From Hydrogenophaga sp. A37 (GTDB taxonomy: Bacteria; Pseudomonadota; Gammaproteobacteria; Burkholderiales; Burkholderiaceae_C): DNA of 64,000 nucleotides. The position numbers and the translations under genes are program-made. Each line of letters starts with the position of its first letter. Position 1 is the first letter of the stretch. This document shows positions 1 to 8,022 of the stretch, piece by piece. The notes beneath the pieces were generated by a model that was not told the origin of the DNA, searched no databases, and saw only the letters and a list, made by a program, of their open reading frames with translations. Where the stretch lies: the NCBI RefSeq assembly GCF_002001205.1, contig NZ_MUNZ01000062.1:34928-98927 (forward strand), written 5' to 3'.

Positions 1-679
1 CGATCACCACCGGCTTGCGGTACTCCTCGGCGAAGTGGTCGTAGGGTGCGGAGCCGATCACGATGCTCACGTGCGCCGGGCCGATGAAGCCGTCAATGGG
101 CACGGTGCCGAGCTGGCGCACCTCGGGCGATTCGAGGATGTGGGTAATGGCCGAGGGTGTGAGCACGTGGCAGCACAAGACGCTGAAATTGGCCAGGCCC
201 TCGCGCGCCGCGTCGCGGATGGCGAGCGCCGTGGGCGGCGTGGTGGTCTCGAAACCGATGGCGAAGAACACCACCTCGCGCTGCGGGTTCGCGCGCGCGA
301 TGGCCATGGCGTCGGCCGCGGAATAGACCATGCGGATGTCGCCGCCGCGCGCCTTGGCTTTGATGAATGAAAGGCTGTCCGAGGCCGGCACGCGCATGGT
401 GTCGCCATAGGTGCAGACAATGGCGCCGCGCTCCAGCGCGAGGCGGATCGCGAGGTCGATGCGGCCGATGGGCAACACGCAGACCGGGCAGCCCGGGCCG
501 TGGATCATGCGCACGTTGGGCGGCAGCAGCTCCAGCACGCCGTAGCGGCTGATGGCGTGCGTGTGGCCGCCGCAGAACTCCATGAAGCTGTAGCTGCGAT
601 GGGGGAGGGCTTCCGCGGCGATGCGTGCGCCGATCTGGCGGGCGAGGTCGCCGTCGCGGAATTCGTCGATGTATTTCAT
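1..679 (-). CDS. hypD: HypD, hydrogenase Fe-cyanide maturation protein (partial, cut by left edge)
   Basis: HypD is the scaffold that, with HypC, carries the Fe(CN)2CO group before it enters the [NiFe] large subunit. The first 226 residues are visible; the C-terminal part lies outside the window. Family motifs are present: CGGHTH with Cys36, and GPGCPVC with Cys64 and Cys67, as expected for the Fe-ligand scaffold. The ATG at 679 overlaps the hypC stop as ATGA, so the two are translationally coupled. It is the last visible gene of the hydrogenase operon; hypE is expected next beyond the edge. Identification is firm. Confidence 0.97.
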   Translation of the reverse strand, partial: MKYIDEFRDGDLARQIGARIAAEALPHRSYSFMEFCGGHTHAISRYGVLELLPPNVRMIHGPGCPVCVLPIGRIDLAIRLALERGAIVCTYGDTMRVPASDSLSFIKAKARGGDIRMVYSAADAMAIARANPQREVVFFAIGFETTTPPTALAIRDAAREGLANFSVLCCHVLTPSAITHILESPEVRQLGTVPIDGFIGPAHVSIVIGSAPYDHFAEEYRKPVVI

Positions 680-924
680 GCTGTTTCTGCCGGTGCAGGA
701 TTGGGTGCGAGCTGCGCCATTTCGGCGAACAGCGCCAAGGTGCGCTCGGCCTCCTCCGGGTCGATCACGCCGATGGCGTGGCCCACGTGCACGATCACGT
801 AGTCGCCCACCTTCACGTCGGCCACGAGGGCGATGGAGATTTCCTTGCGGATGCCGCCGAGGTTGACCACGGCCTGATCGTTGGGGCGCAGCTCCACCAG
901 GAGCGCGGGAATGGCTAGGCACAT
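676..924 (-). CDS. hypC: HypC, hydrogenase maturation chaperone
   Basis: Small (82 aa) HypC/HupF-family chaperone that pairs with HypD during Fe(CN)2CO assembly and then binds the large-subunit precursor. It begins MCLAIPALL; the family's essential Cys2 is present. The GDYVIVHVGHAI block and the acidic helix that follows are also typical of the family. The start at 924 lies inside the end of hypF1 (stop at 915), and the stop overlaps the hypD start. A second HypC-type protein, HoxL, lies upstream in the same operon, as in Ralstonia. Confidence 0.97.
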   Translation of the reverse strand: MCLAIPALLVELRPNDQAVVNLGGIRKEISIALVADVKVGDYVIVHVGHAIGVIDPEEAERTLALFAEMAQLAPNPAPAETA

Positions 925-2075
925 GGTTCGGTTTCCTTCGTGGTGTGTTCTTGTGGGGCGGTCGCGGCCAGCTGCTGGGCGGCGGCCCAGGCCTGGCCGA
1001 GCGCGAGGCCGGCGTCGCCACAGCCCTTGTCGAGCGGCCAGTGCACGCGCAGATTCGCAGCCTGCAGGCGCGCGGTCACACGCTCGCGCAGGATGCGGTT
1101 GAAGAAGCAGCCGCCGCCGAGGCACACGTCGCGACTGCCGCGTTCTTGGGCGGCTTGTGTGACCCAACCGGCCAGCGCGTCGGCCAACGCGAGGTGGAAG
1201 CCGGCTGCTGCTGCGTCCACGCCATCGGGGCCGGTGTTGAACAGCGCGGGCATGAGGCCCCGCAGGTCGAGGCGGTTTTGGGCGTCGATCACGGTGCCGG
1301 TCAGCGGAGGCGTGTCCGGGTGTTGGGCAAGCCAGCGCGCGGCGGCAGCTTCGAGTGCGATGGCGGCTTGTGCTTCGTCGGTCTGGCGAACGCTCAGGCC
1401 CAGCGCGCCGGCTGCCGCGTCGAACCAGCGGCCGGTGCTGCTGGTGGCGGGGCAGTTCAGGTTGCGCGCCAGCATCTGCTGCACACCCGACGCTACGGCT
1501 TCACCGACTTGCGGTGCGAAACGGGTGGTGATCTCATCGCCCCGGCCCAGCGCGTGCAAGGCACCGGCCGCCATGCGCCAGGGCTCGCGCGCGGCGCGGT
1601 CGCCGCCGGGCAAGGCCAGCGGCGTCAGATGCCCAAGGCGCTGCCACTGCGCACCGTCCACCCAGAGCAGTTCACCGCCCCAGGCTTGGCCGTCGGTACC
1701 CAAGCCCACGCCATCGAGCGCGAGACCGATCACAGGGCCTTCGATGCCGTGTTCGGCCACGACAGCAGCGATGTGCGCGTGGTGGTGCTGCACGCCGACG
1801 GCGGGCACGCCGAGCATGGCGGCGAGTTGCACCGCGAGCTGGGTGCTGAAGAAGTCCGGGTGCAGGTCGTGCGCCACCGCGGCAATGGGCGCGCCGTGGC
1901 CGGCCAGCAGGGACTCCACCGAGGCTTCGAGCGCGGCGCAAGCCGCGGGGTTGCTGAGGTCACCGTGCACCGCCGACCACACCGGCGCGCCATCCACCAG
2001 CAGGCAGGCGGCGTTTTTCAGCCAGGCGCCGCAGGCGAGCACGGTGGGCAAAGGCGCGGTGTTCATGGCGGACAT
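915..2075 (-). CDS. hypF1: HypF1, short carbamoyltransferase-only form
   Basis: Supplies the cyanide ligand precursor for the NiFe site by moving a carbamoyl group onto HypE. Only the C-terminal Kae1/TobZ-like domain is present (386 aa). It shows the HHHAH metal motif, LALDGVGLGTDG and CLGGGCFFNR. The acylphosphatase, zinc-finger and YrdC domains of full-length HypF (about 750 aa) are absent and no neighbouring gene supplies them. A short HypF1 of similar size is known from Ralstonia eutropha. The ATG at 2075 is used because it lies just after the hypB stop at 2080; an in-frame ATG at 2066 is the alternative. No strong ribosome site is seen for either. Confidence 0.93.
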   Translation of the reverse strand: MSAMNTAPLPTVLACGAWLKNAACLLVDGAPVWSAVHGDLSNPAACAALEASVESLLAGHGAPIAAVAHDLHPDFFSTQLAVQLAAMLGVPAVGVQHHHAHIAAVVAEHGIEGPVIGLALDGVGLGTDGQAWGGELLWVDGAQWQRLGHLTPLALPGGDRAAREPWRMAAGALHALGRGDEITTRFAPQVGEAVASGVQQMLARNLNCPATSSTGRWFDAAAGALGLSVRQTDEAQAAIALEAAAARWLAQHPDTPPLTGTVIDAQNRLDLRGLMPALFNTGPDGVDAAAAGFHLALADALAGWVTQAAQERGSRDVCLGGGCFFNRILRERVTARLQAANLRVHWPLDKGCGDAGLALGQAWAAAQQLAATAPQEHTTKETEPCA

Positions 2076-2079
2076 CAGG

Positions 2080-3063
2080 TCAGAGCGCGGTGTCGGCGGC
2101 CAACGCTGCGCGGGCGCTTGCGAGCTCGGCTTCCAACTGGTGCACACGCTGCCTCAATGCGGATTCGGTGTCAGGCTCTTCGTGGTGGTGATGACCGTGG
2201 CCCATGGCGTGGTCCAGCCAGTGCAGCCAGGCGTCCATGCCTTCGCCGGTGGTGGCCGAGAGCTGCAGGATCTCGATGGTGGGGTTCACGCGCCGGGCGA
2301 GTTCGATGCAGCGCGCGACGTCGAACTTCACGTGCGGCAGCAGGTCGGTCTTGTTGAGCACCATGAGCGAGGCGGCGGCGAACATGTCGGGGTACTTGAG
2401 CGGTTTGTCTTCGCCCTCGGTCACCGAGAGGATGGCGACCTTGGCGGCTTCGCCCAGGTCCCACACGGCGGGGCAGACCAGGTTGCCCACGTTCTCGATG
2501 AACAGCAGGCTGTGCGCGTCATGCTGGTGGTGATCGTGCGAATGGCCGTGCCCGTGATCGTGGTCGTCGTGGCTGTGCAATTGCGCGAAGGCCTCGCTCA
2601 CCATGGGCGCGTCGAGGTGGCAGCCCTTGCCGGTGTTGACCTGGATCGCGGGGGCGCCGGTGGCGCGGATGCGGTCGGCGTCGAAGCTGGTCTGCTGGTC
2701 GCCTTCGATCACGGCGACATGCAGGCCGGGCGCATGGGCCTTGAGCGCTTCGATGGTCGCGCAGAGCAGCGTGGTCTTGCCCGAGCCGGGGCTGGAGACC
2801 AGGTTGAGCGCGGTCACGCCGTGCGCCTCGAAATGTGCCCGGTTCTGCTGGGCCACGCGGTTGTTGGCACCGAGGATGTCGGTCTCCAGCTTGATCGCCC
2901 GCGCCTGGCTCATGCCGGGCACCGAGACGCGGGCCGCGCCGGCGCCGAAGTGCAGGTCGCCGTTGCCGGGGTTCACCTGCACCACGCCGGCCTCGCCCGC
3001 GTGGGTCTGGATATGCCGGGCATGGCCCGGGCTGTTGTCACTGCATCCGCAAACGACACACAT
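2080..3063 (-). CDS. hypB: HypB, Ni-insertion GTPase with internal His-rich insert
   Basis: GTPase that works with HypA to insert nickel into the large subunit. It has the N-terminal CVVCGC metal motif (residues 2-7), Walker A SPGSGKTT (91-98), ENVGNL (190-195) and NKTD (237-240). The usual His-rich stretch near the N terminus is missing. Instead about 20 His/Asp residues (about 163-184) interrupt the G domain just before [10 protein letters not shown], and a second GHGHHHH patch lies at about 288-294. The C terminus ends in a short heptad-like helix (about 300-322). The ribosome site AAGGAG supports the start. These His patches probably store or bind nickel (inference). Confidence 0.96.
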   Translation of the reverse strand: MCVVCGCSDNSPGHARHIQTHAGEAGVVQVNPGNGDLHFGAGAARVSVPGMSQARAIKLETDILGANNRVAQQNRAHFEAHGVTALNLVSSPGSGKTTLLCATIEALKAHAPGLHVAVIEGDQQTSFDADRIRATGAPAIQVNTGKGCHLDAPMVSEAFAQLHSHDDHDHGHGHSHDHHQHDAHSLLFIENVGNLVCPAVWDLGEAAKVAILSVTEGEDKPLKYPDMFAAASLMVLNKTDLLPHVKFDVARCIELARRVNPTIEILQLSATTGEGMDAWLHWLDHAMGHGHHHHEEPDTESALRQRVHQLEAELASARAALAADTAL

Positions 3064-3086
3064 GGTCTGTCTCCTTCAATCACTGT

Positions 3087-3434
3087 TCAATCATCACTGA
3101 CTTGCATGTCAATGACGCGCAATTCCATGCCGCCCGTGGGCTGCATCTGGTAGCTGCCGCAGGCCGGGCAGGCGTCGCCGCGCTGGGTGATCGCCACGGT
3201 CTGGGCGCAGCCCATGCACCAGGCCTGACCGGGGGGTTCTTCGATTTCGATCAACGCACCATCGAGCACGGTGCCGGGCGCCAGGCTTTCCAGCGCGAAA
3301 CGCAGGGCGCGCACGTCCACGCCCGCGAGCTGGCCGGCCTCAAGCCGCAGCGACAGCAGGCGCGAAAAGCCTTCGCTCACCGCCGTGTCTTCGACCAGCT
3401 GCAACACACCCCCGGCGAGGCTGGCTTCATGCAT
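3087..3434 (-). CDS. hypA: HypA, Ni metallochaperone
   Basis: HypA (115 aa) delivers nickel to the large subunit together with HypB. The start MHEASL carries the Ni-binding His2 and Glu3. The zinc site is C-x2-C (CMGC) followed by CPACG, as in the family. It overlaps the end of hoxV by 8 bp (hoxV stop 3427, hypA start 3434) and is followed after 23 bp by hypB. This is the standard hypA-hypB order. Confidence 0.96.
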   Translation of the reverse strand: MHEASLAGGVLQLVEDTAVSEGFSRLLSLRLEAGQLAGVDVRALRFALESLAPGTVLDGALIEIEEPPGQAWCMGCAQTVAITQRGDACPACGSYQMQPTGGMELRVIDMQVSDD

Positions 3435-4602
3435 GGTGCACCTCCTGGCCAGCGGGCAGCGCGTGCATCACGTCAAACGGCACGCAGGGGTCAAACGCGG
3501 CCATGAGCAGGCGCACGCGGCGCTCGGTGTCTTCGGCGGGCTGGCCCGCATCCAGCGCGGCGATGTGTTGTGCCACCACACCCTGCGGATGGAAATTCCA
3601 CTCGGTCGGCGCGAGCACACGGTAGGCGGCCACGCGCGCCGGCGCATCGCCCACGGGCGCGTCGATCTCCACCTGGTGCACGAGCAGACCACGCGCCATT
3701 TCCACCCAGGCCATGCCTTGGCGCTCACCGGTGTTCAGCGACCCGAAGCACAGCCAACCCGCGCCGCCCTGCCCTGGCACATCGGGCTTGCAGAGGCGGA
3801 TCAGCTCGGCGATGCGGCTGCCCAGCAGCGCCCAGGGTGTGAACGGCAGGCCACCGGGCAGGTCGTTCAAGCGCGTCCAGTGGCCGGTGTGGGCAGGCGC
3901 GCCGTGCCACAAGGGGTGCAGCGCGAAGCCGGACGTGAGCGCCAGCGCAGCGGACAAACCGCGTTGGCCAACAAGGTCTGCGTGGGCACGGAGCGCGCTG
4001 GCCGGGTTCAGCGGGACCGCCGTGTTGGCCTCGCGCGCGGCGCGCAGCAGCGCGGGCAGCCAGCCGCTGTGGCGGTGGCGGTGGCACCAGTCGAGCAGCC
4101 AGTCGGTGCCGCAGGCCTGCCAGGCGCGAAGCCAGGTGGTGGTCGGCATCTGCAGCAGCTGATCCTCCAGCCAGGCGAGCGTGGCGGGCCAGGGGTCGGC
4201 CACGGCGGTGGCTGCAGGCGCAAGCAAGGGGCAGGTCATCAACGCAGCCTGCGCCTGGGCAGCCCACGGCCCGTGCGCGTCGGCGGCCAGCAGGCGCGGC
4301 CAGTCCAGGCCGATGCGGCGGATGTGTTCCTGCGCGGTCTCGGTGCGCAGGCGCTGCGCCACCTGTGAGGGCGCGGGCAACAGACCGGGCACGGCAGCCT
4401 CGATGGCGAGCTGGGCACACAGGCGGTGCGCGTGGCTGCAGAGGTTGAACAGGCTCGCCATGAGGCCGGGCAAGGCGCTCACCGCCTGACCGCGGGTCAG
4501 GCGCGGCGCCCAGTCCTGGCGGCTGCTGTGCAGGGCCAGCGGCAGCGGCGCGCCCGGTGCCACGCGCAGGCTGCCGGCCAGATGGGACAGCGCGGTGCTC
4601 AT
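3427..4602 (-). CDS. hoxV: HoxV/HupK, large-subunit-like maturation scaffold
   Basis: 391-residue HupK/HoxV-family protein. The family resembles the [NiFe] large subunit and serves as a scaffold for cofactor assembly in uptake hydrogenases. The C-terminal DPCVPF (near residue 374) recalls the large-subunit DPCxxC motif with the second Cys replaced. Most of the rest is poorly conserved and Ala/Leu/Trp-rich. The gene overlaps hoxT by 4 bp at its start (4599-4602) and hypA at its end, in the position hoxV has in Ralstonia. The assignment rests on motif and position. Confidence 0.87.
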   Translation of the reverse strand: MSTALSHLAGSLRVAPGAPLPLALHSSRQDWAPRLTRGQAVSALPGLMASLFNLCSHAHRLCAQLAIEAAVPGLLPAPSQVAQRLRTETAQEHIRRIGLDWPRLLAADAHGPWAAQAQAALMTCPLLAPAATAVADPWPATLAWLEDQLLQMPTTTWLRAWQACGTDWLLDWCHRHRHSGWLPALLRAAREANTAVPLNPASALRAHADLVGQRGLSAALALTSGFALHPLWHGAPAHTGHWTRLNDLPGGLPFTPWALLGSRIAELIRLCKPDVPGQGGAGWLCFGSLNTGERQGMAWVEMARGLLVHQVEIDAPVGDAPARVAAYRVLAPTEWNFHPQGVVAQHIAALDAGQPAEDTERRVRLLMAAFDPCVPFDVMHALPAGQEVHHA

Positions 4603-5147
4603 ACCGCAGCTCCCGCGTCCGGCCGGCGGGCCATGAAAAAGGCGCGGCGCGCTGGCAGCGGCTCGGCCGAAACTGGTGCATCCACAGGTGCTTCGGGCTC
4701 GGGCCGGACCAGTGCCAGCGAAGCCAGCGCAGTCTCGCGCGCGAGGTCCTGGCTGGTGAAGCCGTTCATGGGGGAGAACAGCGCGCAGGTTTCGTGGTAA
4801 CCGATGGCGGGGTCGTGCGCGCCGATGAAGTCAAACCGCTCGCTGCCGAAGTCGCGCACGGCTTTGCGTCCCACGCGGTTGCCGTGGGGCAGGTTGACCG
4901 CGGGCAGGCGCAGCAGGTTCATGAACCAGGGGGTGATGAGCACGCCTTCGGCCACAGGCTCGGCGCCCTCTTCTCCTTCTGTCCATTCGAAGCCCACCGC
5001 CTCGACCGACAGCGCCGGGTTGAGCAAGGGGATGCCTTGCATGCGTTCGTGTTGCACGTGGCGGTAGAAATCCACCAACGCTTGCACGCGCGCGGCCAGC
5101 TGGGCGGGAGAGGCCGAGGGTGTGTCTGTGCGGGTGAGCGGGCTCAT
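4599..5147 (-). CDS. hoxT: HoxT/HupJ (HybE-family hydrogenase assembly chaperone)
   Basis: 182-residue protein of the HybE/HupJ family, cytoplasmic chaperones that act on hydrogenase subunits before Tat export. Family blocks are visible: GIPLLNPALSVEAVGF, ITPWFMNLLRLP and the FDFIGAHDPAIGYHETCALFSPM region. The C-terminal Pro/Ala tail is low-complexity. It sits between hoxR and hoxV as in Ralstonia, but 190 bp of repeat-containing sequence separates it from hoxR. It overlaps hoxV by 4 bp. Confidence 0.9.
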   Translation of the reverse strand: MSPLTRTDTPSASPAQLAARVQALVDFYRHVQHERMQGIPLLNPALSVEAVGFEWTEGEEGAEPVAEGVLITPWFMNLLRLPAVNLPHGNRVGRKAVRDFGSERFDFIGAHDPAIGYHETCALFSPMNGFTSQDLARETALASLALVRPEPEAPVDAPVSAEPLPARRAFFMARRPDAGAAV

Positions 5148-5209
5148 GGCTGTTGCCCATCTTGCGGCGCATGGCCTGTGCCTGCGACATACGTTGTTGG
5201 CGCGGCGGG

Positions 5210-5311
5210 CCCCTCACCCCAGCCCTCTCCCCAGAGGGGCGAGGGAGTGAAGCCACCTCGCCCGCTGGCGGAGGAGGCCAGGCCCGTCCTGAACGGGTCG
5301 AAAGAGGGTGA
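5210..5311. repeat. Repetitive intergenic element inside the hydrogenase operon
   Basis: Between the hoxR stop and hoxT start is a CCCTCACCCCAGCCCTCTCC stretch running into AGAGGGGCGAGGGAG, an imperfect inverted repeat. It is followed by GGCCCGTCCTGAACGGGTCGAAAGAGGGTGAGGG-type sequence. On the minus strand it would read as the PLWGEGWGEG-type peptide that betaproteobacterial intergenic repeats often give. It is not coding. Only one copy was found in this window, so its repeat status comes from general knowledge. Confidence 0.6.
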
Positions 5312-5337
5312 GGGTCCGCGCTGGTGTTCCACGTCCA

Positions 5338-5565
5338 TCACTCCAGCATCAGGAACTGTTCGGCATCGCCGTCGCAGTTCGGGCAGCGCCAGTGCGCGGG
5401 CAGGTCGGCGAACGGCGTGCCAGGCTGAATCTGCCATTGCGGGTCGCCGAGCGCCGGGTCGTAGACCCACCAGCAGATCTTGCATTCGAGGCGCGAGCCA
5501 GGGCGGAGCACGTCGCGGTTGCCCAGGTACGAGCCTTCAAAGCCCTCGAAGTGGTGATCGCTCAT
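5338..5565 (-). CDS. hoxR: HoxR, rubredoxin
   Basis: 75-residue rubredoxin with the Fe(SCys)4 pair CKIC (WWVYDP follows) and CPNCDGDAEQF. In Ralstonia, HoxR is linked to protection or maturation of the O2-tolerant hydrogenase in air; the exact electron partner is not shown here. It starts 31 bp after the hoxQ stop. Length and motif spacing are normal for the family. Confidence 0.95.
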   Translation of the reverse strand: MSDHHFEGFEGSYLGNRDVLRPGSRLECKICWWVYDPALGDPQWQIQPGTPFADLPAHWRCPNCDGDAEQFLMLE

Positions 5566-5596
5566 GGTGTTTCGCGTGCCGGGTGGGTGGGAACCG

Positions 5597-6478
5597 TTAC
5601 ACCGACTCGAGGTAGTTCATCACGTCGGCCAGCCGCTCGTGCGAATCGCGCAGGTCTTCCGGGGCGGCCATGGCCACCTCGGGCATGTCCACCACCTCGA
5701 CCGTGTTGAGGATCACCTTGTCCATCGAGTTGTAGTACACCACGCGCCAGCAGTTCGGCAAGCGCGTGTTGGAGATGCGGCAGTTGCCGTAGCCGCGTGA
5801 AAGCATCAGCACGCGGCCGGTGCCCAGGTGGTGGTCAAGAAAGCCGATGTCTTCGGGCGTGACCGGCAGCAGCGTGAGGTTGACCACGTGCGAGACCTGG
5901 CCGGGTTTCCATCCCGCCACCTGGTCGCGGATCTCTTCCACCAGCAGCGGCGCGTTCTGCACGTTGGGTGGCAGCGGGCCGGCCCACTGCGGCATCGTGC
6001 CTTGCGGCCACACGTCGTCGACCGCGATGACGCGCAGCAGCGCCGGCACCGGGCTGACCTCGATCACGTCGTCGATCAGCGTGCGCTCGCCGTTCACGGT
6101 GCGGAAGGTGATGAGGCGCCACACACCGGCGAGCACCGCTTCCTGGATGCGCACTTCGAGCGCGCCGTCTTCTTCACGCACCAGGGCGCTGGCCTCGCCC
6201 TCACCCATGATCTGGTTGACCAGCCGCAGGTCGGCTGCGGGCAACGCGGTCAGCGAGACCTGGCCGCCCGGGCCGCGCTCGGCCGTGCGGTCCAGTAGCG
6301 CGAGCACTTGGTCCAGCACCGCGCGGGCCGCATCGCGCCCGGCCAGCTCTTCGGGCTCGGGCAGCACCGGCGCGCGGTAGGTGTCCATGTCTTTCGGCAT
6401 GGGCAGGTAGTCCAGAGATTCGTCTTCGGACTGGGTGCCCGGGCCGAGGGCGACGAGGGGAATGGGAAAGTCTTTCAT
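5597..6478 (-). CDS. hoxQ: HoxQ/HupH, hydrogenase expression/maturation protein
   Basis: 293 residues of the HupH/HoxQ family. In Ralstonia, HoxQ with HoxO is thought to shield the Tat-exported small subunit until its FeS clusters are in place. Visible family features are the N-terminal FPIPLVALGPGTQSEDESLD segment and the C-terminal stretch GYGNCRISNTRLPNCWRVVY. It lies between hoxO and hoxR as in Ralstonia. There is no signal peptide, so it acts in the cytoplasm. Confidence 0.93.
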   Translation of the reverse strand: MKDFPIPLVALGPGTQSEDESLDYLPMPKDMDTYRAPVLPEPEELAGRDAARAVLDQVLALLDRTAERGPGGQVSLTALPAADLRLVNQIMGEGEASALVREEDGALEVRIQEAVLAGVWRLITFRTVNGERTLIDDVIEVSPVPALLRVIAVDDVWPQGTMPQWAGPLPPNVQNAPLLVEEIRDQVAGWKPGQVSHVVNLTLLPVTPEDIGFLDHHLGTGRVLMLSRGYGNCRISNTRLPNCWRVVYYNSMDKVILNTVEVVDMPEVAMAAPEDLRDSHERLADVMNYLESV

Positions 6479-6503
6479 GGGGTGTCCTTGTCTGTCGGTG
6501 GGT

Positions 6504-7007
6504 TCAATGGCAACCGCTGTCGCTGCTCGCCGCGCCGGTCTGGCTCACCACCGGGATGCCGATGGTGGGTGGGCGCGAGGGCGGCATGGTGAGCGCGGCG
6601 GCGACGCCGTTCAGGTAGACGTCCCAGTCCTGCATGCCGGCGATGGCGGTGACGTACTGGCCGTCGCGGAAGAACAGCAGCGTGGGCCAGCGTTGCGAGC
6701 CGTAGCGGCGCGCCACCGCGTCCTCGTTGTCGCGCGGCACCACGGCGATCTGGAAGCGGTTGGCGAAGGTCTTCATGAGTTCGGGCAACACCGCCGCCAC
6801 GTCCTGGCCTTCGGGGAAACGCACCGGGTCGCCTGCGAGCAACACCACGCGGTCGCCACCGCCCGCGCTCCACGCGGCCACGGTGGTCTCTTCGACCCAG
6901 GCGGCGCCGAAGTCGCGCGCCAGGCGCATCACCAGCGGCGGCGCGGGGTTGGTGTCGGGCTCGGGCAGGGCAAAGGCCCGGCTGGGGGTTTCTGTGGCGG
7001 TGTTCAT
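6504..7007 (-). CDS. hoxO: HoxO/HupG, small-subunit chaperone (HyaE type)
   Basis: 167-residue HupG/HyaE-family protein with a thioredoxin-like fold but no CxxC active site. It shields the small subunit precursor with HoxQ. Family-like segments are LLAGDPVRFPEGQDVAAVLPEL and LLFFRDGQYV. The start at 7007 follows a good AGGAG site. It is followed by hoxQ after 25 bp. Confidence 0.9.
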   Translation of the reverse strand: MNTATETPSRAFALPEPDTNPAPPLVMRLARDFGAAWVEETTVAAWSAGGGDRVVLLAGDPVRFPEGQDVAAVLPELMKTFANRFQIAVVPRDNEDAVARRYGSQRWPTLLFFRDGQYVTAIAGMQDWDVYLNGVAAALTMPPSRPPTIGIPVVSQTGAASSDSGCH

Positions 7008-7028
7008 GGAGGTCTCCTGAGTGAATTT

Positions 7029-7334
7029 TTAAAACTGGCCTGACAGCTGTTTCAGCTGCTCGGCGGTCATTTGGGAAGGCAAACAAAAGCCCGCGTCGCC
7101 GCTGGCATCGAAGCCCTGCATGGCGCCGAGCACGAGGTCGAGTGCGCTGTTGACTTCCGCCGCGCGGGTGGCGTCGATGCGTTCGCGCGCATCGCCCAGG
7201 AACACCAGCAACCAGTCGCCCGGCTCCAGCGGACCAACCAGCGCTGTGGTCACGCGGCGGCGCTCGCCACGGCCTTCGCACCAGGCGTGGCCGGGCTCGG
7301 TGGCGGTGACCTGCATGGGCATGCCGATGCACAT
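7029..7334 (-). CDS. hoxL: HoxL, HypC-type large-subunit chaperone
   Basis: 101-residue HypC/HupF-family protein beginning MCIGMPMQV with the conserved Cys2. HoxL in Ralstonia is a dedicated chaperone of the HoxG precursor, so this operon has both HoxL and HypC. It starts 3 bp after the hoxM stop (7338) and the next gene is hoxO. Its C terminus is longer than in HypC. Confidence 0.94.
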   Translation of the reverse strand: MCIGMPMQVTATEPGHAWCEGRGERRRVTTALVGPLEPGDWLLVFLGDARERIDATRAAEVNSALDLVLGAMQGFDASGDAGFCLPSQMTAEQLKQLSGQF

Positions 7335-7337
7335 GGC

Positions 7338-8000
7338 TCAGGCTTCCTTGGGCATGAAGCGGTCGTCGCCTATGCGGCAGGCTTCTTGGGCCGCCGGGCG
7401 CTGCGTTTCGTAGGCGGCCAAGGCCAGTTCGTCCATCGTCACGGCCTCGCGTTCGCCCAGCGGCGTTCGGCGCGGCACGGGCTCGCCGCCCCAGTGCGCG
7501 ATCTGCTCCACGCCCAGGGCCAGCGCTTCTTCCATCGCGGCCTTCACCACCGGGCGCAGGCTGCCGCCGTAGTCTTCCAGCTCCTGCGGCTGACAACCGA
7601 TGAGCAGCACCTGCGCGGGGAATTTGCCAGTGAGTTGCGCGAGTGAGAGCACTTCCTGGAAACCGGTCTGGTGCAGGCTCATCTTCTTGGCGCCCATGAA
7701 GCGTGGCACGGCGTCGTCGCGCACGAGCTTCAGCGTGCCGGGTTCGAGGCCGTAGTCGATGGCGTCGAAGATCAGCAGCGCGTCGGCCGCCTGCACGTGC
7801 TGGATCAGATACAGGCCCTGCGTGCCGCCGTCGATGAGCGACACGTGTTCGGCGAATTCGAAGCGTCGCTGCAGCGCTTCGATGCAGCGCACGCCAAACC
7901 CTTCGTCGGCCCAGAGCAGGTTGCCGATGCCGAGCACGCAGATGGAACGCGGGCTGTCACCCGAGGGGTGACAGGTGGATTCGGACGGATGAAGGCTCAT
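7338..8000 (-). CDS. hoxM: HoxM, HoxG C-terminal processing endopeptidase
   Basis: Hydrogenase-specific protease (HyaD/HupD family) that removes the peptide after His in the DPCLACSTH motif of HoxG once nickel is in place. Seen: VLGIGNLLWADEGFGVR with the Ni-sensing Glu, DGGTQGL, FDAIDYG and the family His in SLHQTGFQEVL. The ATG at 8000 is preferred over an in-frame TTG at 8018. The protein is 220 aa, a little longer than usual because of an N-terminal tail. Confidence 0.94.
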   Translation of the reverse strand: MSLHPSESTCHPSGDSPRSICVLGIGNLLWADEGFGVRCIEALQRRFEFAEHVSLIDGGTQGLYLIQHVQAADALLIFDAIDYGLEPGTLKLVRDDAVPRFMGAKKMSLHQTGFQEVLSLAQLTGKFPAQVLLIGCQPQELEDYGGSLRPVVKAAMEEALALGVEQIAHWGGEPVPRRTPLGEREAVTMDELALAAYETQRPAAQEACRIGDDRFMPKEA

Positions 8001-8022
8001 GGTGGGTGGTCCCGTCAAACGG

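Noticed and set aside
940..3153. Long plus-strand open frame of 737 codons
   Set aside because: Antisense to hypF1 and hypB in high-GC DNA; its translation shows no family motif and is Ala/Arg/Ser-biased. An artefact of codon bias.
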